Assembly (NCBI RefSeq): GCF_000243695.2
Contig: NZ_AHMN02000008.1
Span: 210,001-274,000, forward strand
DNA length: 64,000 nt
From: Leptospira kirschneri serovar Cynopteri str. 3522 CT
GTDB taxonomy: Bacteria > Spirochaetota > Leptospiria > Leptospirales > Leptospiraceae
Direction: 5' to 3'
Shown: in pieces, positions 36,846-49,168 of the stretch
Layout of the letters: each line of letters begins with the position of its first letter
How positions within the stretch are numbered: position 1 is the stretch's first letter
Made by a program: the position numbers and the translations under genes
Notes under the pieces: generated by a model
Told to the model about the DNA's origin: nothing
The model's input: the letters and a program-made list of their open reading frames with translations, nothing else
The model's database searches: none

Positions 36846-38027
36846 ATGAAACACACACTAACTTCCAATAGAACGGCTGAACTCATCCAATACAGAAGAC
36901 AAATTCACAAACACCCGGAACTTAGATATGAAGAAAATCAAACCTCTAGTTACGTAATCAATCATCTCAAAAAATTAGGTCTTTCTTTCCAAGATAAGAT
37001 CGCAAAAACGGGAGTGGTATCCTTGATCGATTCTGGTAGACCTGGAAAAACTCTTCTTGTACGTGCAGACATGGACGCGCTTCCCATATTCGAAGAATCT
37101 AATCAAGAATACAAATCGGTTCACGAAGGTGTGATGCACGCCTGCGGTCACGATGCTCATACTTCCATTCTTATGGGACTGGCAACAGAAATCAAAGAGA
37201 ACATCCAATCCATTCTCCCTAAAGGAAAAGTATTATTAGTATTTCAACCGGCTGAAGAAGGTGGACAGGGTGCCGACAAAATGATCGAAGAAGGTATATT
37301 AGAAAAATATAACGTAGATGCCGCTTTAGCCCTACACGTATGGAATCATATTCCAATCGGAAAAATAGGAGTTGTAGACGGCCCTATAATGGCAGCTGTT
37401 GACGAATTTACGATTACAATCTCAGGTATCAGCGGCCACGGGGCTATGCCTCAACACACAGTGGACCCGATTGTAGTAGGCGCTCAAATCATCAACTCGT
37501 TACAAACCATCGTTTCTAGAAATACCGATCCTTTAGATTCCTGCGTAGTAACCGTGGGGAGTTTTCATTCTGGAAACGCATTTAACGTAATTCCGGAAAC
37601 CGCAGAATTAAAAGGTACAGTTAGAACTTATTCTAAAAAGATGTTTGAAGAAGTTCCGGAAAAATTAGAAAGAGTGGTTAAAGGAATAGCATCTGCGTTA
37701 GGTGCCACTGTATCTATTCGTTACGAAAGAACGAATCAACCCACAATTAACGATCCTAAAATGGCAAACATAGTACGCAAAGCTTCTTTAAATATTCTAG
37801 GCGAAGGAAGTTTAACAGAGGAAAATACGAAGTCCATGGGAGGAGAAGATTTCTCCGCGTTTCTGATGAAAGTTCCAGGTTGTTACTTTTTTGTAGGTTC
37901 TAGAAACGAAGAAAAGGGATTCGTATATCCACATCATAGTTCTAAATTTGACATAGACGAAGACTCTCTTTCAATCGGTCTTACCGTTCTTAAAGAGGCA
38001 ATTAAAATTTATCTAGAAGAAAATTGA
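36846..38027 (+). CDS. M20-family amidohydrolase (hippurate/N-acyl-amino-acid hydrolase type), 393 aa
   Basis: Zinc metallohydrolase that removes acyl groups from amino acids. The opening [21 protein letters not shown] is the M20D signature. [12 protein letters not shown] carries a metal or catalytic Asp, [15 protein letters not shown] holds ligands, [18 protein letters not shown] supplies the catalytic Glu pair, and GMGGEDFS-like [10 protein letters not shown] and [15 protein letters not shown] supply the C-terminal His. The dimerisation domain is seen at [18 protein letters not shown]. Typical length. The specific substrate (hippurate, N-acetyl-diaminopimelate, IAA-amino acids) cannot be read. 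Confidence 0.92.
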   Translation: MKHTLTSNRTAELIQYRRQIHKHPELRYEENQTSSYVINHLKKLGLSFQDKIAKTGVVSLIDSGRPGKTLLVRADMDALPIFEESNQEYKSVHEGVMHACGHDAHTSILMGLATEIKENIQSILPKGKVLLVFQPAEEGGQGADKMIEEGILEKYNVDAALALHVWNHIPIGKIGVVDGPIMAAVDEFTITISGISGHGAMPQHTVDPIVVGAQIINSLQTIVSRNTDPLDSCVVTVGSFHSGNAFNVIPETAELKGTVRTYSKKMFEEVPEKLERVVKGIASALGATVSIRYERTNQPTINDPKMANIVRKASLNILGEGSLTEENTKSMGGEDFSAFLMKVPGCYFFVGSRNEEKGFVYPHHSSKFDIDEDSLSIGLTVLKEAIKIYLEEN

Positions 38028-38659
38028 TTTCTCAAAATGATCAAATTCATCAAACGTGTATTTATAGTAAAAATCATTTCAAACTTTTTATTTTCAAAAA
38101 TTCTTACGATCTCACACAACTACTAGGACGCATGAAAATAATACTATTCTAAATCTATTTCAAAACTTAAAATATAGTATCACACAAAAGAGGTATTTAC
38201 TCAAACTTTCTTATATCAAACTCGACATATTAAAATTATTGAAAGTTAGAGTTTAGTTTCTTTATTACTCAGAACTATAGTTCCCTATCAAATTGAGTAT
38301 CTTAATGTTCATCCCAAAGTACCACTTCAGATAAGTTCGATAGATCCGATGCGAAAGAGATTGAATCGTAGTAGAACTGAATAGAGCGCTCTTTCAAGCT
38401 AGCTCTGCTTCTTAAACTCAATAAAACGCTTTCCTGAATGCAAATCCTTAGAGGTATTCGCTTTAGTTTTCTGGGTCGCTCTGCAGGTCTCCGTTTTATA
38501 ATAAATTGTAATTCAAGACTAAATATAGCATTACGTTTCTTTTATACGATTTATTGACTGGAGCTAAAAAGCGCGGTTCGGTTCGCCTCGTTTTTTTCTC
38601 TGGATTGAGATATAAACGATTAGATTGGTTATTTTATTATGCAGTTATGAGTAATAAAC
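38028..38659. repeat. Repeat-filled gap
   Basis: ACTAGGACGCATGAAAATAA at 38125 (GGACGCAT family), TATCAAATTGAGTATCTTAA at about 38290 (AATTGAGTA family), and 38340-38600 a degraded mosaic element (GCGAAAGAGATTGAATCG, AATAAATTGTAATTCAAGAC, TTGACTGGAGCTAAAAAGCG). No gene. Confidence 0.6.
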
Positions 38660-40867
38660 TTATTCATTTGTTTTATTATCTTCTGGATTATAAGTAACTT
38701 TTAACAAAGAGAGATCGTCTAAGATCACGCCGAATTTTAGAATTTCCTCATATATCTTTCTAAGATCGGCATTCCCCTCTTCCACCCTTTTAAGAAACTG
38801 ATTCTGGTCCTCGTTGATGACCCGATTTTCTTCCTTTCCGATCAAAAGATCGTCCCTTCCGTCCGATCCGATCATAATCGTATCACCTGGAAGCATTTGA
38901 AAATTTTTGATCACAAGATGTTCTTCGTTTTCCGGAATTCCTATTTTTCTAAGAGTCAATTCTTCTTCAATATAAGAAGCGACACCGTTCCGATACAGAA
39001 CCGTCCAAGGATGTTCCGCATTGATATAATAAAGAAGTCCCGTGTTTTCCTCTACCAATCCCAAAACGATGGAGATATACATAGAACCATCAAAGGATTC
39101 AAAAATTTTTTGAAGTTCTAAAAATGCTTCTTCCAGCCATTTTTCAGGTTTTTTGTTTTGATGTAACGAAATTGAAGATCGAGTAAGAATCGTATTAAAC
39201 ACGGTTCCCAATACAAGTGCTCCTCCGGCTCCTTGAATCGATTTCCCCATCGCATCCCCGTTCACAAATACGACGTATTTTTTTTCACAAAGTTCCACGT
39301 TACCCGAAATCAGAATATCTCCTCCAATTTCATAGGTTTTATTTTTAAACTCGAAAGATTTTTTTTGTTTTGTATAAAATTCTGTTTTGATCACTTCGCT
39401 CGTATTTTTATTTGAGGAAAGCGGATTGATCAAAAGAGAAGTAAGAAAATAATCCGCATCCTGTTGAATTTTCAATCGATTGACTTGTTCTAAAGAAACT
39501 CTTAATTCTTCAGTTCTTTGTTCTACTTTTTTCTCTAGGTCCAGATTAAGCTCCTCTACCTCCTCATTTAATCGAACAAACTTATTGGCAAGAATCGTAG
39601 CAATACTTAAAATAAAAAACAGAAAAGAATAACCTACGATCCTCGGAAAAACGAATACGTTTCTTGCACCCAAAGTATCCAAAAGAGCAGCAAATACCGT
39701 AATCAAAACCCCAATTAAAATTAAAAAAGCGTCCCTATCTTTTGCGATCACACGACGAATCAAATGATCCAATGTGATTCCTAGATAAAGAATCCAACCA
39801 TATTGAACTAAATTCTTATTTATAAAATTATAATGTTCTACATTATTGGAAACAAAGTAAAAAAGTGCAAAACATACATACAAACCATCCAACACCTTTA
39901 GAATAATCGTTTTTGGATATTTAAAATACAAACGAATAAGGTTTGCAAAAAGTGGAACCAGGACAGCGAGCACCATATATTCCAATTTTTTCATATAAAT
40001 GAATTCGATTCCTAAATCATACTTGATCTGATTTCTTAAAAATTGATATAAAACGAGTAAAATCGTAAACAAGCCGTAGTATAAATTTTCACGGTCGGTT
40101 CTACGACGCAAATAAAGAAAAAGAAAATATATACCAGCGGTTGTATAAACCATTAATAATAGAATTTTAATATACTCAGTTTCCAACAGTTCTTTCTGAA
40201 TTAACAGAGAATCTCCAATTGCAGTTTTATCCTGTTCAATTCCTATCTCTTTCTGAAAATATTTTTTGACTTCAATCACGAGTATATTTGTCTCGCCGTT
40301 ACGTATCAAACCGTTTGGAATTTGATAAATTCGGATTTTATCATATGCTTGAGGTAAAGTGGAATTCATATCTCCGGTTTCACCGATCAAGGTTCCGTTT
40401 AAATACGTTTTATCTTTATCCGTCAGAGTCCCTAGACGAACGGCAAGCCCTGAACTTTTCCAATTTTTTGGAGCGATAAACTTTTTAACTATAAATGCGG
40501 TTTGTATGGATTCCTCCGGAAGTATATACACACCTGGAACTTCATAAGTTTCCAACTGAATATTAGAATTCTTTTGACCGTTCAAATACGAGTCAGAAAA
40601 GGAAACCGGATCCATTTTTTGTAGAGTAATTTCCCAACCATGTTCTTTCGTGGAATCCAGACTGACAATTTCGTCTAATGACTGTATTTTTTGGACAGAC
40701 TCGGAAGAAATAGGAAATATAACCAAAAAATAAAATAGAAATATTGAAAAATATAGAAGTTGTTTCGATAAATCACAAAAAATCATTCTATAAAAATTAG
40801 AGAACATTTTTGTAAAAAGCGAAATTTCGCTAAAATTTTTCAAGAACCATAACTTATCATCTTTCAT
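38660..40867 (-). CDS. 7TM sensor with SpoIIE/PP2C-type phosphatase output, ~735 aa
   Basis: The N-terminal hydrophobic signal segment is YFSIFLFYFLVIFPIS. An extracytoplasmic beta-rich domain (7TMR-DISM-like; IQTAFIVKKFIAPKNW, SGLAVRLGTLTDKDKTYLNG) follows. Then come about seven membrane helices (from YIKILLLMVYTTAGIYFLFL to VGYSFLFFILSIATIL), a coiled coil (LNEEVEELNLDLEKKVEQRT) and a SpoIIE domain. Metal-binding Asp residues are in VVFVNGDAMGKSIQGAGG and IMIGSDGRDDLL. It is predicted to be a Ser/Thr phosphatase acting on an anti-sigma-factor antagonist in response to an envelope signal. The ATG at 40867 is preferred; a TTG at 40882 is in frame. Confidence 0.88.
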   Translation of the reverse strand: MKDDKLWFLKNFSEISLFTKMFSNFYRMIFCDLSKQLLYFSIFLFYFLVIFPISSESVQKIQSLDEIVSLDSTKEHGWEITLQKMDPVSFSDSYLNGQKNSNIQLETYEVPGVYILPEESIQTAFIVKKFIAPKNWKSSGLAVRLGTLTDKDKTYLNGTLIGETGDMNSTLPQAYDKIRIYQIPNGLIRNGETNILVIEVKKYFQKEIGIEQDKTAIGDSLLIQKELLETEYIKILLLMVYTTAGIYFLFLYLRRRTDRENLYYGLFTILLVLYQFLRNQIKYDLGIEFIYMKKLEYMVLAVLVPLFANLIRLYFKYPKTIILKVLDGLYVCFALFYFVSNNVEHYNFINKNLVQYGWILYLGITLDHLIRRVIAKDRDAFLILIGVLITVFAALLDTLGARNVFVFPRIVGYSFLFFILSIATILANKFVRLNEEVEELNLDLEKKVEQRTEELRVSLEQVNRLKIQQDADYFLTSLLINPLSSNKNTSEVIKTEFYTKQKKSFEFKNKTYEIGGDILISGNVELCEKKYVVFVNGDAMGKSIQGAGGALVLGTVFNTILTRSSISLHQNKKPEKWLEEAFLELQKIFESFDGSMYISIVLGLVEENTGLLYYINAEHPWTVLYRNGVASYIEEELTLRKIGIPENEEHLVIKNFQMLPGDTIMIGSDGRDDLLIGKEENRVINEDQNQFLKRVEEGNADLRKIYEEILKFGVILDDLSLLKVTYNPEDNKTNE

Positions 40868-41481
40868 TTTTACAAATCTCAAAAAGGAATATTGATTTTT
40901 TTAAATCTAATTTTTTGTGATCCTTGAATCAAAATAAAAAAACAATTCTTCAACCCTAAAAAACAATATAACTCACGCTTTTCCCGGTTTCGACAAGAGT
41001 TTTTTTAGAGTTTAATACGGTCGTTTAATAAAAAGAAAACTTTCCGATAAATGTTATTTACCACTCGGACGCATAAAAAATAATACCTCGTTGAGTTTTG
41101 TTTAACCTGAAATTGGGCGTAAGAAAATCAGGGCGAATCCGGCTTGCCATTGGAGCCGGACCGGACTCTCCCCTCTGGTCAATAAATTGTATGAAAGAAA
41201 CTTAATACGATATTTCATCTTAAGTTGCAATTTAAAACGCGATCTGTCGAACGACTCATGGAGAGTGAGACGGCTTTAGTTAGAGAGAGCGTTTTGCTTT
41301 AGTTTCCTCGCATCGATCCCTTTCGCACTACCTCGAATTCGTGTTTGTTTAAAAAACTGAGAATGTAGTACCCTCCCGCAAAAAGCAAACAATTCCCAGC
41401 CAAGCTCAATTTTTGAGAACTTTGCATTTTTGGTAAAATCGCCCATCCATTTTGAGTAATTTCTCAGTTTTAAATGTTCAT
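40868..41481. repeat. Gap with mosaic repeat (41104-41347) and GGACGCAT motif
   Basis: CCACTCGGACGCATAAAAAA at 41060, then a mosaic element from AACCTGAAATTGGGCGTAAG at 41104 to CATCGATCCCTTTCGCACTA and a degenerate end near 41347. Inside, GGGCGAATCCGGCTTGCCAT and AATAAATTGTATGAAAGAAA match the other copies. No gene. Confidence 0.75.
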
Positions 41482-41994
41482 TTAGTTTCTAGTTTTTTGA
41501 ATTAAGGTCGGATCTCCGATATATTCTTTAAATTCATCTAAAATTAGATTTTCCGCATATCTAGATTCCGGATAAAGATCTGTCTCCAATAATAGTGTTA
41601 CAAACATTTTGCACATCGAAACTCCGTGTAGAAAGGCGAGTCTTTTAAGTTCTATCCAATCATTCTCAAATGGCCGAAAAGAATATCTCTGCAATTCGAG
41701 CTTTTGTTTTTGGTAACTGATTTTGTTCCTTAAAGTTTGTTTTGGAACCAATATTAGGAATGGTCTTTGATGAATACATTGATTTAAAAATAATCTCAAA
41801 GAACCTGCTCTTTGGATTCTTTTATTCAAATAAGAAACCAACTCCTTAGGAATATTGACATCCGACGGTGACCCCAATTTTTTTAGATTTTTTGGAAAAT
41901 CTCGGAGTTTCTGCTCGGTTCGATCTTTTCCAAAACGGTTTGGCTTTAATAATTTTAAATGTCTGAATGGTTGTTTTGATTTTTTAATTTTCAT
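41482..41994 (-). CDS. DUF1564-family protein, 170 aa
   Basis: Leptospira-type small basic protein. The N-terminus is rich in Lys/Arg. The core SPSDVNIPKELVSYLNKRIQ leads to the conserved block LQRYSFRPFENDWIELKRLA, FLHGVSMCKMFVTLLLETD. The same block appears in the broken neighbour at 42218-42786 (VRFSFRPNAADWAELRLAAR). The helical C-terminal part with R.SFRP...W.EL resembles a ribbon-helix-helix type fold, which would fit DNA binding; this is inference. Transcribed in the same direction as the neighbour. Confidence 0.8.
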   Translation of the reverse strand: MKIKKSKQPFRHLKLLKPNRFGKDRTEQKLRDFPKNLKKLGSPSDVNIPKELVSYLNKRIQRAGSLRLFLNQCIHQRPFLILVPKQTLRNKISYQKQKLELQRYSFRPFENDWIELKRLAFLHGVSMCKMFVTLLLETDLYPESRYAENLILDEFKEYIGDPTLIQKTRN

Positions 41995-42217
41995 ACCGTT
42001 ATCAGTTCCGATAATGGAACCGTCGGCTCTGTTTTTTGAAATTTTTTTCCTTTATCCTTATTTTTTTTGAATTGTTCATTTTTATATTACAAACAAATAT
42101 TATAATTTTTTGAAAATTGAATATTTAAATTGCTGAATTTTCTGTAGTTTATGTCTTATTTCGGGTCGGAAGACCGCCATAAAATCAAATTACGGTAGAA
42201 TTGAAAGAGTTAACATT

Positions 42218-42786
42218 TTAAGCAGATGATTTTCGTTCGAACCCATGAAAAGTGTTAAACCCGGTGACGATGGAAAAAAATAGAGTATTCCTCTTGGAAG
42301 AAATCAATTGGATAAGTAAAATTTCTGAATTTTGGAATTTTCGATTTTTAAAATCATTCCAAAAGGATTTTGAAGAACCTTTATTTTCATCAAAAGTAAG
42401 AAGCATTACGAAAAAATTACAAATGGAAACACCGTAGTAACGAGCAGCAAGTCTTAATTCCGCCCAATCCGCAGCGTTAGGTCGAAAAGAAAAACGAACC
42501 AGTTCAAGTTCGGTTTCTTGATATAAGGTCTTTTCTTTTTGAGAATGAGCAAAAAGAGAATGTAATCGATGGCGGTTTTCTTTAAAAGGAAATGTAACAT
42601 ACATTTTAAAGATTTAAACTGTGAAATTCGTTTTGTTAAATGTGGAATTTTTACTCTTGGGATCCAAAGATCGGATGGAGAATTTCTTTTCGAAATCGAT
42701 TTTTTATCAGTAATCAATTTAGAATTTTTTTGTTCATTACTGAGATTACGAATGTGTCGAGAAGAAGTTTGATCTTTTTTTACCAT
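42218..42786 (-). pseudogene. DUF1564-family gene with frameshift
   Basis: The N-terminal frame (42786 down to ~42590) reads IRNLSNEQKNSKLITDKKS, SPSDLWIPRVKIPHLTKRIS and LKCMLHFLLKK. The family's C-terminal half continues in another frame from ~42590 (ENRHRLHSLFAHSQKEKTLY, VRFSFRPNAADWAELRLAAR, YYGVSICNFFVMLLTFDE) to 42218. Alignment with the intact copy at 41482-41994 puts the break at a short A-run near 42585-42590, where one base appears lost. The pair is a tandem duplication about 220 bp apart. Confidence 0.78.
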
Positions 42787-43842
42787 ACTTCTTACAGTTC
42801 TTGATTCATTGCAATCGTTCGTATTTTTCAGAGTTTTATGAAAAAATAATTCATAATTTTAAAAATTTTTTAATCAGCCGGAGTTCCTACCATTTAAACA
42901 CATAATCATTTTACTAATCTTTATAAAGTTGAGTATCTTAAGCTTTTAACACAAAATACTACTTCAAACAAAATTTTAATATTCCGTCATATAATTCTAA
43001 ATAATCTGAGTTCGGTATAACGCGAAAGGGATCGATGTGAGGAAACTAAAGCAGAACGCTTTCCTAAACTCAACACATCGCTCTCTACCATAACCAACCA
43101 CACAAGTATTTGGATCTCAATATAAATCTATCGAAATTACGACAAATCCTCTGTAAAACTTACACCTGCAAGTGAGTTAGAGAGAGCGTTTTTTGAGTTT
43201 TCCCTAATTTTGGGTGGCAACTCAATGAATTGCTTCCCATGGGGCGCAATTCAGGAGGAAAGGCTTGAGGGGCTTTTCTCTATCAGAAAAACATACTTTT
43301 TGCAAGTAAAAAATCTCATTCTTGTCGGAACACTTGAAAAATGTGCGTTTTGGATCCCTAAAACGCGATCCGTAGAGAGCGTTTTGCTGAGTTCTTTAAC
43401 GCGACCCGGAAAACTAAAGCGAATGCCTTTCTAAGGATCGGCATTCAGGAAAGCGTTTTGCCGAGTTTGAGAGAGCCGTTCAGCTTTAGTTCAACTTTGA
43501 TTCTAAAATCCTATTCAACTTGTAGGGTTGGTTATCACTCCCTATGAGTCGCTCTACAGGTCACGTTTTATATTTAAACTAAAGACGATTGTTGTATAAT
43601 GTTTCCCTTATGCAACTTATTAACTCTGGTTCGGCTGCCTGTGGTAAGCCAGATTCGTTCCGGTTTTCTTACAGCAAACTCACATTAAGTAATAACAAAA
43701 CGCAGCAGTTCCCACAAAATTAAATCTCTTGTCATTGGTTTATAATTTTGGAACGTACTTCCGTCCTTAAAAATTGTAAGAGTTCCCACATTTTCAAGTT
43801 TTTGAACAAACTCTAAAAAAGATTCATCTTAAAGTTCAAAAT
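42787..43842. repeat. Repeat-filled gap including a ~680-bp mosaic element (43011-43688)
   Basis: GGAGTTCCTACCATTTAAAC at 42890; an AATTGAGTA-type copy at 42905-42985 (CTTTATAAAGTTGAGTATCT). The mosaic element begins CTGAGTTCGGTATAACGCGA at 43014 and ends CAAACTCACATTAAG near 43688, with modules CATAACCAACCACACAAGTA, GGCAACTCAATGAATTGCTT, CTATCAGAAAAACATACTTT and AACGCGATCCGTAGAGAGCG. Short TTCCCACA motifs lie at 43705 and 43785. The open frame at 43210-43434 is repeat, not a gene. Confidence 0.8.
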
Positions 43843-45132
43843 TCAGTATTTAAGAGATTCTATTTCATCAATTTCTTTGGGAATCGAAGACGTAAGATTC
43901 ACTGGGTTTTGACCTTGAACCAAAATGTCGTCCTCTATCCGAATCCCTATTCCTCTAAATTTCTCTGGGATAGTAAAATCAGTAGGATCAAAATAAAGAC
44001 CTGGTTCGATAGTAATCACCTGACCGTCTTGCAAAGACCAAGAAGTTCCGTCTTTATAATACGAACCTACATCGTGCACGTCCATACCTAAATAATGACT
44101 GGTTCTATGCATATAATATTTCTTGAATGTATTTTGCTCTAAAATGGAATCCATAGAACCTTCTAAAAGGCCTAAATCTTTCAAACCTTCTACAAGAGTT
44201 TTAACTGCCTGATTGTGAATCGAAACAAATTCCACTCCTTCCTTCGTATTGGAAACAGCTTCTTTCTGCGCTTTTAAAACCACTTCGTAGACCGCCTTTT
44301 GCTCGGGAGAAAATTTTTTCCCCGCCGGAAAGTTACGAGTTACGTCTGCAGTATAATATCCTTTTTCAGCTCCGCTGTCCACCAACACAAGATCCCCCGG
44401 ATTCAACTGACAGTTGTTAGACGTATAATGAAGAATGGTTGCGTTTTTTCCACTCGCTACGATATGTCCGTAACCGCCCCCCCAAGCCCCGTGTTTTAAA
44501 TATTCGGATTCCAAAATCGCTTCGAGTTCGTATTCATACATTCCGGGTTTAGATTCTCTCATCAATCTTTCGTGACCTAAGGCGGTGATTCTTGCAGATT
44601 CTCTGAGAGCTTCAATTTCCACGGTAGATTTAAACATTCTCATCCAGTGTAAAAAATCCGGAGTTTCAATCCTTTTAGGACCGAATTTACCTTCTCTGGA
44701 TCTTTGATTGAGAGAATAAATCCACTCGATGAGTTTAGAATCGCGAGCCAAATTCTTTCCAAAAAAATGAAACAAAGTATGTTGATTGAGTAAAATTTCA
44801 TCCAACTTCAATTCCCATTCATTTGTATCAAAGGATTCGTCCAAACCCAACAACTCCTTCGCCTTTTCTTTTCCGATTCTAATTCCGGTCCAGATTTCTT
44901 TTTCTTTGTCCTTTGGAAGTACAAAAATCGATTTATAAGAATTTTTTAATATTAAAATTCCATCCGATTCTTCAATACCGGTTAGATAATAATAATCAGA
45001 GTCCTGACGAAATTTATATTCTACGTCACGATTTCTGATTAAATGAGAAGCCGCAAAGACGATCAAAACCTCTCCGTCTTTTAATCTTTTTTGAACTTTT
45101 TCGATTCGTTCCGAGTGAATATATGAAGTCAT
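43843..45132 (-). CDS. Xaa-Pro aminopeptidase P-family (M24B) peptidase, 429 aa
   Basis: Dinuclear-metal peptidase that removes N-terminal residues preceding proline. The N-terminal domain has FAASHLIRNRDVEYKFRQDS and DYYYLTGIEESDGILIL, typical of aminopeptidase P. The pita-bread domain shows GSGKNATILHY-like VASGKNATILHYTSNN, VLVDSGAEKGYYTADVTRNF (two Asp ligands), HRTSHYLGMDVHDVG (His), ITIEPGLYF (Glu) and GIGIRIEDDILV (Glu). All five ligands are present. The start overlaps the GT9 stop by ATGA, so it is the third gene of the thiolase-GT9-M24 operon. Confidence 0.92.
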   Translation of the reverse strand: MTSYIHSERIEKVQKRLKDGEVLIVFAASHLIRNRDVEYKFRQDSDYYYLTGIEESDGILILKNSYKSIFVLPKDKEKEIWTGIRIGKEKAKELLGLDESFDTNEWELKLDEILLNQHTLFHFFGKNLARDSKLIEWIYSLNQRSREGKFGPKRIETPDFLHWMRMFKSTVEIEALRESARITALGHERLMRESKPGMYEYELEAILESEYLKHGAWGGGYGHIVASGKNATILHYTSNNCQLNPGDLVLVDSGAEKGYYTADVTRNFPAGKKFSPEQKAVYEVVLKAQKEAVSNTKEGVEFVSIHNQAVKTLVEGLKDLGLLEGSMDSILEQNTFKKYYMHRTSHYLGMDVHDVGSYYKDGTSWSLQDGQVITIEPGLYFDPTDFTIPEKFRGIGIRIEDDILVQGQNPVNLTSSIPKEIDEIESLKY

Positions 45133-46172
45133 TTTACATTTCCTTTTTCTAATTGGACCGCCACTTCAAACATTTTGTTGGTGTCCTGATCCTTCATACA
45201 ACGAAAATGTCCTTCGGGACAAATTCTCCCGCCGTGAATCCCACAAGGTCTACAAGCAAGTCCGTGAATTTCAGAGATAAAAGAAAAATCAGCAAGTGGG
45301 GTATAACCGAAATCCGGAACCGTAGCTCCAAAAACCGCCAAAGTAGGAATGTTAAACGCAGAGGCAAAATGAATCGGAGAAGAATCATTACTAATAACTA
45401 AAGTTGCTTTAGAAACTAAAAACGAAAGTTCTGGTAAATTTGTTTTTCCCGCAAAGTTAATCGCGTAGCCGGAACCTACTTCTTCACAAAGATCTAAGTC
45501 CGTTTTCGATCCAATTAGAACCACCTTCTTACCGGTTTCCTTAAAGATACGTTCCCCTAAAACTCTAAATTTAGAAGCAGGCATCCGCTTGGTTTCCCAG
45601 ACGGAACTAGGCGCAAGTAAAACGTAATTTCCAGATTCAAGTCCGTTCTCTTTCATCAATTCACGAATTCTAAAAACAGATTCTTCTTTCCAATAAAGTT
45701 CAGGACGCTTTGGAATATTAGAATATTCTTCTTTACTGTATAATAAGGAAAATAGTTTTTCCACCTCGTGCATTCCCAAAATAGGTCTTGGAATTTTTTT
45801 AGTCAGCAAAAAAGAAAAGCCTGCTGTTTCGTATCCGATTTTTTCTTTAGCACCACTTGCAAATCCGATCAAGGTGGAACGAAAAGAAAAATGAGGCAGA
45901 ATACAAAGTGTATAATTTTCTTTTCTAAGACTGAATAAAAAGGAAATAAATTTCAAAATGGATTTTTTGAATTCCTTCTTATCCAAAGGAATCAGTCGAT
46001 CTATATAAGGATTTGCCTCAAGCACACTTTCGGTCCCTTTATTAACCACAACCGTAAGATGTGAGTTCGGATATTTCCTTTTGACTTCTCTAAAGAAAGA
46101 AGTAGTTAAAATTAAATCTCCTAAAAAAGCGGTCTGAATCAAAAGTATTTTTTCGGTCACGTCCAATTCCAT
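45129..46172 (-). CDS. ADP-heptose:LPS heptosyltransferase family (GT9), 347 aa
   Basis: Glycosyltransferase family 9. The opening KILLIQTAFLGDLILTTSFF is the heptosyltransferase N-terminal motif. VLLAPSSVWETKRMPASKFR begins the donor half, and VISNDSSPIHFASAFNIPTLAVFGAT holds the conserved Asp-Ser-[SG]-x-x-H donor-site motif (read at residues ~265-290). The Cys-rich tail (GLACRPCGIHGGRICPEGHFRC) is common in this subgroup. It probably adds heptose to the LPS core on the cytoplasmic side. It begins 2 nt after the thiolase-like stop. Confidence 0.9.
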   Translation of the reverse strand: MELDVTEKILLIQTAFLGDLILTTSFFREVKRKYPNSHLTVVVNKGTESVLEANPYIDRLIPLDKKEFKKSILKFISFLFSLRKENYTLCILPHFSFRSTLIGFASGAKEKIGYETAGFSFLLTKKIPRPILGMHEVEKLFSLLYSKEEYSNIPKRPELYWKEESVFRIRELMKENGLESGNYVLLAPSSVWETKRMPASKFRVLGERIFKETGKKVVLIGSKTDLDLCEEVGSGYAINFAGKTNLPELSFLVSKATLVISNDSSPIHFASAFNIPTLAVFGATVPDFGYTPLADFSFISEIHGLACRPCGIHGGRICPEGHFRCMKDQDTNKMFEVAVQLEKGNVK

Positions 46173-46174
46173 TT

Positions 46175-47293
<1,119 letters not shown>

Positions 47294-47296
47294 CGG

Positions 47297-47357
<61 letters not shown>

Positions 47358-47437
47358 TGACTTTTCATTCATGTTTATAAACTATCCTTGCAAAATTAAG
47401 AATGATTTTTATACTGAATGATCACAAGGAGAAACAA

Positions 47438-47902
<465 letters not shown>

Positions 47903-47906
<4 letters not shown>

Positions 47907-49153
47907 CAAATTTTAAAAAACCAATCCCTAAAAAATCCCTCCGATTAAAATCAAAAAGATCTGATAGAAAAAATTTTCCGAACGATCCAAGACAAAAACA
48001 AAATCCTTTAAAATCGGAATGGGATTTTTCAAAACCGGATTCTTTCGAATATCACGCTTCTTGTCCGGATGGTCTTTCTGGACTGTTGCGAGAAGAAGTA
48101 TTAGAAGCCGGTTTAAAGATCATTTCCGAAAACAGAGGTGGAATTTTTTTTCAAGGTCCCGCAAGGTCCTTAAAAGAATTTATTCTTTCTACTGGAGTCG
48201 CGTCCGGAATCAGCATTTCGTTAAAATATTGGAGAGTGGAAAACCCAGAAGATCTTTATGATCAAGCGCTTCAATTTCCTTTTGAGAAAATTCTAACTTC
48301 AGAACATTCTTTGAGAATCGATTCTACTACTAAAGATTCCTTAAAGGATTCACGTTATGCGACATACAAACTGAAAGACGCGATTTTCGACCGTTTTCGT
48401 TCCAAGGGAAAAGAACCTCCAAAAATTTCTAGAGACGAACCCGATTTTTTATTCTATCTACGTTCTCATTCCGAACACGCAAAACTTTCTTTAGGTTTAA
48501 ACACTAGGCCTCTACAACAAAGAGGACACGGTAGAATCGGAGGGGAAGCGCCCATTCGGGAGATTCTTGCCTCTGCTTTGATTCGTTATTCCGGATGGAA
48601 CACTAAATCATCGTTATACGATCCATTCTGCGGTTCTGGAACCGTAGTAGTAGAGGCTGCGCTCAAACTTCTATACGGAAGTCATACCAATTATAGAAGT
48701 TTGGCTTCTTCTCTTCCGTTTCAAAAACTTTTCGGACAGCCTAACTTTAAGGAGAATTTAAATCTTTCTTCGGAGATAAAAATATTTGCTTCCGATTTAG
48801 ATCCAAAGGCTCTGGGGTTGGCCAAGTTAAACGCAAAAAATGCCGGAGTGGATCATTTGATCCATTTCTTCGAATCGGATGCAAAGATTTATGAAAACGA
48901 AATAAAAATTTCCGAAGGTTTTATAGTGACCAATCCTCCTTATGGAGTTCGTTTAGGAACAAAAGAGGAAGCTAAAGAAACCTACTTGGCTTGGGGTAAA
49001 AAACTAAAAGATCATTTTTCGGGAAATGTTCTTGCGATCGTTTGCGGAGATACTTCTCTTTTAGGTTTTCTAAAATTAAAAAAGAACAAAGAACAATCTC
49101 TAACGATTGGAAAGTTAAAAGGAAAATTAGTTGCCTACACTTTAGGTAGATAA
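47903..49153 (+). CDS. THUMP-type RNA guanine-N2 methyltransferase (RlmL-N/UPF0020 family), 416 aa
   Basis: A basic N-terminal tail of about 40 residues ([20 protein letters not shown]) is followed by a THUMP-like region ([20 protein letters not shown] to [20 protein letters not shown] and [19 protein letters not shown]). The methyltransferase domain follows: [37 protein letters not shown] as SAM motif, [20 protein letters not shown], and the catalytic [14 protein letters not shown]. It resembles the RlmL N-terminal half or YpsC, acting on 23S rRNA. It starts with GTG overlapping the bfr stop (GTGA). Confidence 0.9.
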
Positions 49154-49168
49154 TCCAATCGATTCGGA

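Noticed and set aside
43210..43434. 74-codon frame as a gene
   Set aside because: Its whole length is made of mosaic repeat modules also at 11460-11660.
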